Below are positions 25,856-32,797 of a stretch of DNA of 62,261 nucleotides, piece after piece (the first letter of the stretch is position 1; each line of letters starts with the position of its first letter). The stretch covers positions 1 through 62,261 of the forward strand of contig UQLW01000019.1 in assembly GCA_900542005.1 (NCBI GenBank), given 5' to 3'. The position numbers and the translations under genes were made by a program. The notes under the pieces were generated by a model. That model saw only the letters and a list, made by a program, of their open reading frames with translations, was not told the DNA's origin and did not search any database. The stretch comes from an uncultured Eubacteriales bacterium (GTDB taxonomy: Bacteria; Bacillota; Clostridia; Christensenellales; UMGS416).

Positions 25856-27514
25856 TTACGCCAGATGCTGGGCGATTTCCCGGTTCACACGGGCGCGCAG
25901 GTTCAGCAGCCACTGCGCGCTCCTAGGATAGCGGCTGAAGGTAACCGGTTCGGAGAGCTCCCCATCGATCAGCTCCAGCACATGCTGGCGGCTGGTCAGC
26001 GATTCCAGCAGCTCCAGCGCCCGCAGGTCGTACAGCGCCTGGGCCGTAACCATGATCCGGATGGACTCCTCCGGCTCGCCCCCGCGGCCCGGATAGACCT
26101 GGAAAGCGTCGCCGGCCGGCGCGAAGCCGTCGCCGTCGGTTACATAGTAGGGATCCACCAGGTAATCCGAGGACTGGGAATAATAGAAGTTGAACCCCCA
26201 ATGCAGGAAGCCCTCGATGGCGTATTTATACAGCTGCACGCCCAGGATGCGGTTGCGCGCCGAAGGCATCGCCATGAACATATTGGACACGTCCTTATAC
26301 TGCCCCACGCAGTAATAGGTCCACAGCCCGGGTACCTTCGCCTCCAGGAAGGGCTCGATATGATTGTTGGCCGGCACAGGCTTGGTTACCGCGCCCGACT
26401 GGTAAAAGGCGTAATCGGACAGCGCGTCCATCACGGTATAGCCCTCCAGATAGGGGACGGCCAGCGCCTTGGCCTTCAGGTAGCTTTCCAGATGCTCCTT
26501 GGAGGGTTCGTCCGAAATATGGAACCAGCTGACCTTATCGATGCCCAGCCGCTTTAGCTCTGCGGTCAGCGCCGGCAGATACTGCGACAAAAACAGCCCG
26601 TAGCTCTCGCCCACCGGCACATCCCAGCCGAAGATGCGTTTGATCTGGCCGTCCACCTTCGCCATAATCTTGGGCGTAAAGCCCGCGCCCCACTGGGTAA
26701 ACAGGTGGGCCATTTCAAAGTATTGTATCCCCGCGTCCTGGCACATCCGCACCCAGCGCTCCAGCTTATCAAAGCCGAAGCTGTACTGGCCCTTTTCTAC
26801 CGTGATATCCACCAGCTGCACGGTGGGCCGCTCGCCGCCCACACGGGTATCCAGCGGCGGCGTATGGATCGGCGTCAGCATCATGTTGATGCCGCGGCGG
26901 GCCGCCAAGCGGATCTGGCGCTCCACAATGCGCCAGTATTCCTCGGAGAAAACCTCCACGCCATAGTACTGGGCCAGGCAGTCGCTATGGAACCATTTGG
27001 TATGAATCAGCCGCTGGGGGGGAAGCTTTGCATCCAGGATGGTTACTTCCATGCTGGCCGCCGCCAATTGCTCGCCTTCCTCGTTCACCAGGGCAAGGTT
27101 GATGGGAAAGCGCCCGGCCGGAAGCCCGCCGTCGCTCTCAATGTCGATCCAGACGCTCTGCCAGATCCCGCTGAACACGCGCAGCCGGCTGGCGGAAACG
27201 TCCTCCAGCAGGTCCGGATACAGCCCCGGCTCCGTCCTCAGGTAGTTGTCGTCCGAGTCCGGGAAGGCGGCGAAATTGACCGGGACGCACCGCACCCTGC
27301 GCTGGCGGATATAGCGCTTCAGGGGGGAATCAATCTCAAGGGTCACATAGTCCTTGCGCCAGGCGTCGTCCCACTGGGCAGAAAAGGCCGCCTGAAAGGA
27401 CAGGGTTTCGTTGGTCAGGCCGCTTAACGGCGCCTCCTCCGGATAATCCAGGGGGGCTTTGTCGGGAAAAACTTTTTCCAGGCTGCTGACGAGCTTAAGC
27501 TGTACGCGGTTCAT
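25856..27514 (-). CDS. DUF4091 domain protein, TIM-barrel glycoside hydrolase-like
   Basis: 552 residues. The N-terminal 150 form a beta-rich domain (LKLVSSLEKVFPD, LSFQAAFSAQWDDAW, VSASRLRVFSGIWQSVWI). A barrel-like middle follows: AARRGINMMLTPIHTP and VSWFHISDEPSKEHLES, where the Asp-Glu pair is a plausible catalytic position. The C-terminal part has GFLHWGFNFYYSQ, YYVTDGDGFAP and VTAQALYDLRALELLESL, the DUF4091 signature. DUF4091 proteins are widespread in gut bacteria next to glycosidases; specificity is unknown. No signal peptide. It is the first gene of a two-gene operon with the GH116-like enzyme, and GGAGGAGA precedes the ATG. Confidence 0.88.
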   Translation of the reverse strand: MNRVQLKLVSSLEKVFPDKAPLDYPEEAPLSGLTNETLSFQAAFSAQWDDAWRKDYVTLEIDSPLKRYIRQRRVRCVPVNFAAFPDSDDNYLRTEPGLYPDLLEDVSASRLRVFSGIWQSVWIDIESDGGLPAGRFPINLALVNEEGEQLAAASMEVTILDAKLPPQRLIHTKWFHSDCLAQYYGVEVFSEEYWRIVERQIRLAARRGINMMLTPIHTPPLDTRVGGERPTVQLVDITVEKGQYSFGFDKLERWVRMCQDAGIQYFEMAHLFTQWGAGFTPKIMAKVDGQIKRIFGWDVPVGESYGLFLSQYLPALTAELKRLGIDKVSWFHISDEPSKEHLESYLKAKALAVPYLEGYTVMDALSDYAFYQSGAVTKPVPANNHIEPFLEAKVPGLWTYYCVGQYKDVSNMFMAMPSARNRILGVQLYKYAIEGFLHWGFNFYYSQSSDYLVDPYYVTDGDGFAPAGDAFQVYPGRGGEPEESIRIMVTAQALYDLRALELLESLTSRQHVLELIDGELSEPVTFSRYPRSAQWLLNLRARVNREIAQHLA

Positions 27515-27681
27515 GGCTATCTCCTCCTTTAGGCTCGGTGGCTTGAGACGGCGTTCGTCCCGCTTCCATTATACCCCAGCCCCCGTCCTGGAACCAGCCC
27601 CTATCGCCCTGCGGCCGCATATTTCTACCCGCTGTATGCAAACGCTCCCCTTCTTCGGCGCGCAGGGGAAATGGCCGCATC

Positions 27682-27720
27682 AAAAAAGGCGGCGCCGCTT
27701 CCATCGGAAGCCCGCCGCCC
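27682..27720 (-). terminator. Terminator after the VOC gene
   Basis: Minus strand: a GGCGGCGGGCTTCC stem pairs with GGAAGCGGCGCCGCC around a GATG loop and is followed by TTTTTTG. It separates the VOC gene from the DUF4091 operon. Confidence 0.75.
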
Positions 27721-27752
27721 TATCGCGCCCTGCGAGAGCGCCCATATTAGCT

Positions 27753-28100
27753 CTATGTTGACCGCTGTACGACGCAGAAAGGATTGCCGTCCGGATCCTG
27801 AAGGACAATGTAATCCGCCCCCGGCGGATAGCGCCACGCCTTCCGCGTCGCCCCAAGGGCGATTAGCCTTTCCACCTCAGCCTCCAGGTTATCGGTAAAC
27901 AAATCCATATGATGCCTTTTCGCCTTGGGGGATGAAACCCGGCTCAACGAAAGCTGGATCCCCTGCCCCTGGGCGGGTATCAGCACCGCCCAGTAGTCAT
28001 CGGCAGGATATTTAAGCTTATAGTGCAAAGCGGCGCTCCAAAAATCGACCGCCCGGCCAACGTCCCGCACGCCCCAAACCATTGCGCCAATCTCCAGCAT
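27753..28100 (-). CDS. VOC (glyoxalase/bleomycin-resistance) family protein
   Basis: 115 residues, the usual single-domain size. It reads MVWGVRDVGRAVDFWSAALHYKL, then GIQLSLSRV, HHMDLFTDNLEAEVERLIALGA and YIVLQDPDGNPFCVVQ. These match the paired beta-alpha-beta-beta-beta modules, including the final DPDGNPF. Members are metal-dependent dioxygenases, isomerases or drug-binding proteins; the ligand cannot be told. GGAGGAAG lies upstream. Single gene with its own terminator. Confidence 0.88.
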   Translation of the reverse strand: MLEIGAMVWGVRDVGRAVDFWSAALHYKLKYPADDYWAVLIPAQGQGIQLSLSRVSSPKAKRHHMDLFTDNLEAEVERLIALGATRKAWRYPPGADYIVLQDPDGNPFCVVQRST

Positions 28101-28165
28101 TTTCTTCCTCCTCTATCCCTATACTGTCCCTTTAGGCTCCCTTTTCCCTATGGAGCGCATACGAT

Positions 28166-28798
28166 TTATTGAGGCCCTTCCCTCCAGATCCAGCCGCGCC
28201 GGTAAAGCTCCTGGCCCAGCCGCTGGACATCCTCCCGGTATGCCGGGGCCAGGGTGCGGTTGTAGATGATGCTGGCCGGATGATAGAGCGGATAGACCTC
28301 GCCCGACCACACCGGCAGCTTGCCCGGCTGCCACGCGCCATGCAGCTCGCCGATGGCGGCCCTTTTATCGTCCAGCACCGCCCGCAGCGCCGTATTGCCC
28401 AGCGTGACCACGATCTTCGGCTGGATAATCTCCATTTCCCGGAAAAGGAAGCTCTGGCAAAGGGCGATTTCCTCCCGGTCCGGCGGCCGGTTGCTCAGTG
28501 AGCCGGTGCGCGGGTGAACCTTGACCGGGCGGAACTTCACCACATTGGTAATATAAAGCTGCTCCCGCTGCATGCCCGCCAGGTCCAGGAATTCATCCAG
28601 GTTCTTGCCCGCCTTCCCCACAAAGGGGCGCTGCGCCAGCGTTTCCTGCTGGCCCGGCGCTTCGCCCACCAGCATGACCCGCGCATAGGCGTTGCCCTCC
28701 CCAAAGACAGCCACCTTCTCCCTGCCAGGGTATATTTCCTTCAAAAAGGCGGCAAACTCCCTTTTCAGACGGGCCAGACGGGCCGCATTATCCCTCAT
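28166..28798 (-). CDS. Uracil-DNA glycosylase superfamily protein (type 4/5-like) lacking the Fe-S cysteines
   Basis: 210 residues from the ATG at 28798 (MRDNAARLARL), with GGGAGGAAACGG upstream. UDG motifs are clear: VMLVGEAPGQQET, RPFVGKAGKNLDEFL, YITNVVKFRPVK, SNRPPDREEIALC, VTLGNTALRAVL and YPLYHPASIIYN. Only one cysteine is present in the whole protein, so the 4Fe-4S cluster of type-4 UDGs cannot form as usual. The first 11 bases overlap the end of the upstream paralogue, which suggests coupled translation and a shared job in uracil or deaminated-base repair. Confidence 0.88.
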   Translation of the reverse strand: MRDNAARLARLKREFAAFLKEIYPGREKVAVFGEGNAYARVMLVGEAPGQQETLAQRPFVGKAGKNLDEFLDLAGMQREQLYITNVVKFRPVKVHPRTGSLSNRPPDREEIALCQSFLFREMEIIQPKIVVTLGNTALRAVLDDKRAAIGELHGAWQPGKLPVWSGEVYPLYHPASIIYNRTLAPAYREDVQRLGQELYRRGWIWREGPQ

Positions 28799-29354
28799 CC
28801 GTTTCCTCCCATGCCGCCGCCCTGCGGGCGATGGCCTGTAAATCATGCCAGGCGTCCACCTTCAGCCTGTCATCCCGCAGCAAAGCGGCCGGATGATAGG
28901 TGCCGGTCAGGATAAAGCCCTTTCGCTCTACGAACTGCCCGCGTACCCGGGAGATGCGGGCCTCCGGCCCGATCACCGTTTGAGCCGCCACCGTGCCCAG
29001 GCACACGATCATCCTGGGGCGGATCAGCTTTGTCTGGCAGCGCAGATAGGGAAGGCAGGCCTCGCGCTCCTCGGGCAGCGGGTTCCGGTTGCCCGGCGGG
29101 CGGCATTTGACCACGTTCGTGATGTAAACCGCATCCCTGGACAGGGATATGGCCGCCAGCATCTTATCGAGCAGCTGCCCCGCAGCCCCGACAAAGGGCC
29201 GCCCCTGCTCGTCCTCCTGGGCGCCGGGCCCCTCGCCCACCAGCATGATCCGCCCCTTGCGGTTGCCCTCGCCCAGCACGGTATGCTTCCGCCGCTCGCA
29301 CAGGCGGCAGCGCGCGCACTCCGCCACGCAGGCTTCCAGCTGTTCCCAGTCCAT
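28788..29354 (-). CDS. Type-4 uracil-DNA glycosylase with Fe-S cysteines
   Basis: 188 residues. The N-terminal CARCRLCERRKHTV provides two cluster cysteines (CxxC), and the pair in EREACLPYLRCQTKL could give the others. UDG motifs: IMLVGEGPGAQEDEQGRPFV, NVVKCRPPGNRNP, IVCLGTVAAQTVIG and TGTYHPAALLRD. The enzyme removes uracil from DNA as the first step of base-excision repair. It is first in a two-gene unit with a cluster-free paralogue. A minus-strand promoter lies 28 bases upstream. bofA is further upstream on the same strand. Confidence 0.93.
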   Translation of the reverse strand: MDWEQLEACVAECARCRLCERRKHTVLGEGNRKGRIMLVGEGPGAQEDEQGRPFVGAAGQLLDKMLAAISLSRDAVYITNVVKCRPPGNRNPLPEEREACLPYLRCQTKLIRPRMIVCLGTVAAQTVIGPEARISRVRGQFVERKGFILTGTYHPAALLRDDRLKVDAWHDLQAIARRAAAWEETDEG

Positions 29355-29381
29355 CGGGCCGCCTCCTCTCGTTTGGGGCTT

Positions 29382-29410
29382 ATTGTACCAGGAAAGCCGC
29401 CCTTTTACAA
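29382..29410 (-). promoter_or_regulatory. Promoter of the two-UDG operon
   Basis: Minus strand: TTGTAA (29410-29405), a 17-bp spacer and TACAAT (29387-29382), placed between the bofA stop and the UDG start. Confidence 0.6.
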
Positions 29411-29411
29411 G

Positions 29412-29672
29412 CTACAGCAGCCCCTTGAGCAGCACCAGCAGCACCACGCCGGGCACCCCCAGGAACCCCACGGTCATGGCCGTAATGGCATTTATCCCCA
29501 CCGTGACGCCCCATACCGGGCCCACCATGTTGACGGCGAGCAGGCCGATGGCCCCCAGGCAGGCGTTAATCAGCATCCGCACGGCATATTTGCCGGGGAC
29601 CATCATCAAATAGCCGACAAGATAGACCAAAATCAGCCCGGCGGCAAAGCCGACCATTGCGCTGGTATTCAT
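29412..29672 (-). CDS. bofA: BofA-family inhibitor of pro-sigma-K processing
   Basis: 86 residues from the ATG at 29672 (MNTSAMVGFAAG), with GGGAGG upstream. It is nearly all membrane: AAGLILVYLVGYLMMVP, RMLINACLGAIGLLAVNMVG, VGINAITAMTVGFLGVPGVV and LLVLLKGLL. The NxxxG/GINxxTA motif and length match BofA. In spore-formers BofA holds the SpoIVFB protease inactive in the forespore outer membrane until the sigma-K checkpoint. In Bacillus it follows recR; here a symporter gene lies between recR and bofA. This supports a spore-forming ancestry. Confidence 0.9.
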   Translation of the reverse strand: MNTSAMVGFAAGLILVYLVGYLMMVPGKYAVRMLINACLGAIGLLAVNMVGPVWGVTVGINAITAMTVGFLGVPGVVLLVLLKGLL

Positions 29673-29810
29673 CGCAGTTCCTCCCCTATACGCGGTTTGT
29701 CCATTGTATGCGGGCAAGGATGCGGTTATCCCTCGGCGCTATTGTTCCACGCTTTTCACCGCTCATGCCTCCATCTGGGCCGCTGCCTCCAAGGGCATCC
29801 CGTTTTCCTT

Positions 29811-29848
29811 CAAAAAGAAAAAGCCCGCCGGAAAAATTTCCGGCGGGC
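29811..29848 (-). terminator. Terminator after putP
   Basis: Minus strand: GCCCGCCGGAAA and TTTCCGGCGGGC form a 12-bp stem, followed by TTTTTCTTTTTG. Confidence 0.9.
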
Positions 29849-29876
29849 CTGGCGGATAAGCCTTTATTCGCGCCCT

Positions 29877-31430
29877 TTATGCGCCCCGCTTTACCTCATC
29901 GAACTCATTTTGAATTTCACTCGACGGCGCAGCCGTGATCAGCGAGACCACCACGATACAAACGCAGGAGAAAAGGAAGGCCGGCAGCAGCTCATAAATA
30001 TCCCACACGCCGCCCAGGCTGCGGATCAGCAGCTTCCAGACAAACACCATACCGCCGCCGCCCAGCATGCCGGCAATGGCGCCGGCCCTGGTGGTGCGCT
30101 TCCAGAAGAGGCTGAAAATCATGATCGGGCCGAATGTGGCGCCAAAGCCCGCCCAGGCGAAGCTGACGATGGTAAAGATAACGCTGTTCTCATCCAGCGA
30201 GATCAGGATTGCGATCAGCGCGATCGCCAGCAGGGTAATGCGCGATATGAGCATCACCTGCTTATCGCTGGCCTTTTTGCGGAAAAGCCCCTGGTATATA
30301 TTCTTGGCGAAGGCAGACGCTGCGATCAGCAGATAGGAATCCGACGAGCTGATGGTCGCCGCAAGGATACCTGCCATGATAAAGCCCGCCAGCAGCGGCG
30401 GCAAAAGATTGGTGGAGAGCAGGATAAATACATTCTCGGCCGCAGACGACGTCAGAAGCGCCGTCGGATAAAGCGCGCGGCCTACGGCGCCAATCAATAC
30501 GGCGATGGTAAGTGATATTACCACCCAAACCGTCGCAATTCTGCGTGAGCGCGTCAGCTCCCCCTCGCTGCGGATCGCCATGAACCGGAGCAGCACCTGC
30601 GGCATACCGAAATACCCAAGCCCCCAGGCCGTGGTGGACAAAATTGTAAGGAAGCCGTAGGGCTGGGCCTCGCCGAACAGGGGCGTGGAGCCGGAAACCT
30701 GCTGCACGCCGTCAACCACGGTGGGCGACGCGATTCCAAAGAAGTCGAAAAAGCCCGGGATCGACTTGACATTGTCAATCACAGCGCCCAGCCCGCCGGC
30801 AGAGGCCGTGCCGATGGAAACGATAACCGCCAGGGCGATAACCATCACGATAGCCTGCATAAAATCCGACGCGCTTTCCGCCAGGAAGCCGCCCACCAGC
30901 GTGTAGGCAAGCACAAAGACCGCGCCTATCATCATCATGGGGATATAGGGCATATCAAAGAGCGTGGAGAACAGCTTGCCGCAGGTCACAAAGCAGCTTG
31001 CCGCGTAGACCGTAAAAAATATCAGAATAAACAGCGCGGCGATGGTCATAATCACCTTTTTCTTCTCGTGGAAGCGGTTGGAGAAGAATTCCGGCAGGGT
31101 GATCGCTTCGCCTGCCTTTTCGCTGTAGCGGCGCAGGCGTTTGGATACAATAAGCCAGTTGAGGTATGTACCGGCGGCAAGCCCGATCGCGGTCCAGGCT
31201 GCATCGGCAATGCCGCACCAATAGGCGACGCCTGGCAGCCCCATCAGCAGCCAGCCGGACATATCGGAAGCTTCCGCGCTCATTGCGGTAACCCACGGGC
31301 CCAGGCTTCGCCCGCCCAAAAAGAACTCGCTGGAGCTCTTATTGGCGCGCTTGGCAAAGGCAACGCCGATTATGATGACCGCCGACATATAGATCAGCAT
31401 TGCAATCATAATTTGTAGTGTATTGTCCAT
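29877..31430 (-). CDS. putP: Sodium/proline symporter (SSS family)
   Basis: 517 residues with about 13 hydrophobic segments. PutP features: EFFLGGRSLGPWVTAMSAEA in helix 2 with the sodium-binding region, SDMSGWLLMGLPG, LGYFGMPQVLLRFMAIRS, and GILAATISSSDSYLLIAASA with the Ser/Thr sodium ligands. It imports L-proline with sodium across the cytoplasmic membrane. The gene interrupts the recR-bofA pair and carries its own upstream region and terminator. The N-terminus MDNTLQIMIAMLIYMSAV starts with an ATG preceded by GGGGG. Confidence 0.94.
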   Translation of the reverse strand: MDNTLQIMIAMLIYMSAVIIIGVAFAKRANKSSSEFFLGGRSLGPWVTAMSAEASDMSGWLLMGLPGVAYWCGIADAAWTAIGLAAGTYLNWLIVSKRLRRYSEKAGEAITLPEFFSNRFHEKKKVIMTIAALFILIFFTVYAASCFVTCGKLFSTLFDMPYIPMMMIGAVFVLAYTLVGGFLAESASDFMQAIVMVIALAVIVSIGTASAGGLGAVIDNVKSIPGFFDFFGIASPTVVDGVQQVSGSTPLFGEAQPYGFLTILSTTAWGLGYFGMPQVLLRFMAIRSEGELTRSRRIATVWVVISLTIAVLIGAVGRALYPTALLTSSAAENVFILLSTNLLPPLLAGFIMAGILAATISSSDSYLLIAASAFAKNIYQGLFRKKASDKQVMLISRITLLAIALIAILISLDENSVIFTIVSFAWAGFGATFGPIMIFSLFWKRTTRAGAIAGMLGGGGMVFVWKLLIRSLGGVWDIYELLPAFLFSCVCIVVVSLITAAPSSEIQNEFDEVKRGA

Positions 31431-31721
31431 AACCGTTCCCCCGCATGCTAAATTATACCGTTATTTTAACACATCTTTTGCCAAAATCCATATTTTTCTT
31501 ATAGTTTTATCCATATATAATTCATAAATATGTTTCATACTTCCCTATTAGACATCTAAACATCCGCCTTTATCCCAGTGCCTGACCACTTTTTTCAAAT
31601 ATCACACAATGCATTATATAAAGTTTTCATACTGCACTGTATTCTGTATGATCGAATTCATTCTATACGAATATCCGGATGCGTACTCTATCGAATCCCC
31701 GGGTATTCTCCAAACACCAAA
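31431..31721. other. AT-rich intergenic region upstream of putP
   Basis: No reading frame with a ribosome-binding site is seen. It is clearly AT-richer than its surroundings. On the minus strand a TATAAT (31457-31452) lies 21 bases before the putP start, but no good -35 is present at 17 bp (CAAAAG only), so an activator-dependent promoter is possible. Confidence 0.45.
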
Positions 31722-31751
31722 AGCGCTTCGGGCCAAAAAGCCCGAAGCGCT
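31722..31751. terminator. Terminator after recR
   Basis: AGCGCTTCGGGCC pairs with CCCGAAGCGCT with an A/T loop. Short A- and T-runs lie on the flanks. It ends the dnaX-ebfC-recR operon on the minus strand. Confidence 0.7.
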
Positions 31752-31794
31752 CCCATTTTTCCTCTCTATACTTGAACCGCTGCAGCCTTTAAGG

Positions 31795-32394
31795 CTACAT
31801 TTGCCGCCGTCCGGTCAGCGCCCGGCCCAGCGTCACCTCGTCGGCGTATTCCAAATCGCTCCCTACCGGCACGCCATGGGCAATACGGGTAACGGTGACG
31901 CCCATGGGCTTCAGCAGGCGCGCCAAATACAGCGCCGTCGCCTCGCCCTCCAGGTCGGGATTGGTAGCCAGGATGATTTCCTTCACCTTGCCATCCTCAA
32001 GCCGCGCCAGCAGCTCCCGCACTGTCAGATCCTCCGGCCCCCGGTTTTCCCCCGGCGAAAGCGTGCCATGCAGCACATGGTACAGGCCATGATACTCGCC
32101 GGTGCGCTCCATCGCGTTGACGTCCCGCGGCGTTGTCACCACGCAGATCTGGCTGGCGTCCCGCTTGGGGTCGCTGCAAAGGGCGCAGGGCGCCACGTCG
32201 GTCAGCCCCTGGCAGATGGGGCAGCGCTTTACCAGCTTTTTCGCCTGCCAAATCGCCTGGGCCAGGGCCTTTACCTCGTCCTCCGGCTTTTCCAGCAGGA
32301 AAAACGCCAGCCGCGAGGCCGACCGCTGCCCGATGCCGGGCAGCTTGGACAGCTCGTTGATCAGCCGCGCCAGCGGCTCGATGAACTGCGCCAT
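31795..32394 (-). CDS. recR: Recombination mediator protein RecR
   Basis: 199 residues, the standard length. N-terminal helix-hairpin-helix region (INELSKLPGIGQRSASRLAF), four-cysteine zinc finger (CPICQGLTDVAPCALC), and Toprim domain (ICVVTTPRDVNAMERTGEYH; ILATNPDLEGEATALYLARL), ending VGSDLEYADEVTLGRALTGR. RecR works with RecO and RecF to load RecA on gapped DNA. It follows ebfC with three bases between. Confidence 0.98.
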   Translation of the reverse strand: MAQFIEPLARLINELSKLPGIGQRSASRLAFFLLEKPEDEVKALAQAIWQAKKLVKRCPICQGLTDVAPCALCSDPKRDASQICVVTTPRDVNAMERTGEYHGLYHVLHGTLSPGENRGPEDLTVRELLARLEDGKVKEIILATNPDLEGEATALYLARLLKPMGVTVTRIAHGVPVGSDLEYADEVTLGRALTGRRQM

Positions 32395-32397
32395 GGG

Positions 32398-32742
32398 CTA
32401 AAAAAGGCCGGGCATGCCGCCGGAAAAAGCGCCCATCTTCTTCTCGGAGAGCTCCTCCACCTGCTGGAGCGCCTCGTTCATGGCGGCCATGACCATATCC
32501 TGAAGCATGTCCACATCGTCAGGATCGACCGCTTCGGGCTTGATTTCCACGGCCACCATCTTATAGCCGCCAGTCATCTTCACCGTCACCATGCCGCCGC
32601 CGGCGCTGGCGGTAATCTCCGTATTGGCGATTTCCTCCTGGGCCTGCGCCATCTGCTGCTGCATCTTCTGCACCTTCATCATCATCTGCTGGGGGTTCAT
32701 GCCGCCCCCCATGCCCGGGAATCCGCCTCCGCGTCTTGCCAT
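32398..32742 (-). CDS. YbaB/EbfC nucleoid-associated protein
   Basis: 114 residues. A glycine/methionine-rich start (MARRGGGFPGMGGGMNPQQM) is followed by the coiled region MMKVQKMQQQMAQAQEEIAN, then TEITASAGGGMVTVKMTGGY and the conserved VDMLQDMVMAAMNEALQQVE, ending in a short Gly/Phe tail. It binds DNA as a dimer and is typically found between dnaX and recR, exactly as here. It lies about 55 bases after dnaX on the same strand. Confidence 0.97.
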   Translation of the reverse strand: MARRGGGFPGMGGGMNPQQMMMKVQKMQQQMAQAQEEIANTEITASAGGGMVTVKMTGGYKMVAVEIKPEAVDPDDVDMLQDMVMAAMNEALQQVEELSEKKMGAFSGGMPGLF

Positions 32743-32797
32743 TGTTCATTCCTCCTGTACGTTTAATCTGAAATGTAAAACCTGCCCCGCCGGGATG

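Noticed and set aside
28166..28798. Longer form of the second UDG starting about 48 bases upstream
   Set aside because: The ATG at 28798 has a GGGAGG site and typical overlap with the upstream stop; the longer frame adds sequence without motif.
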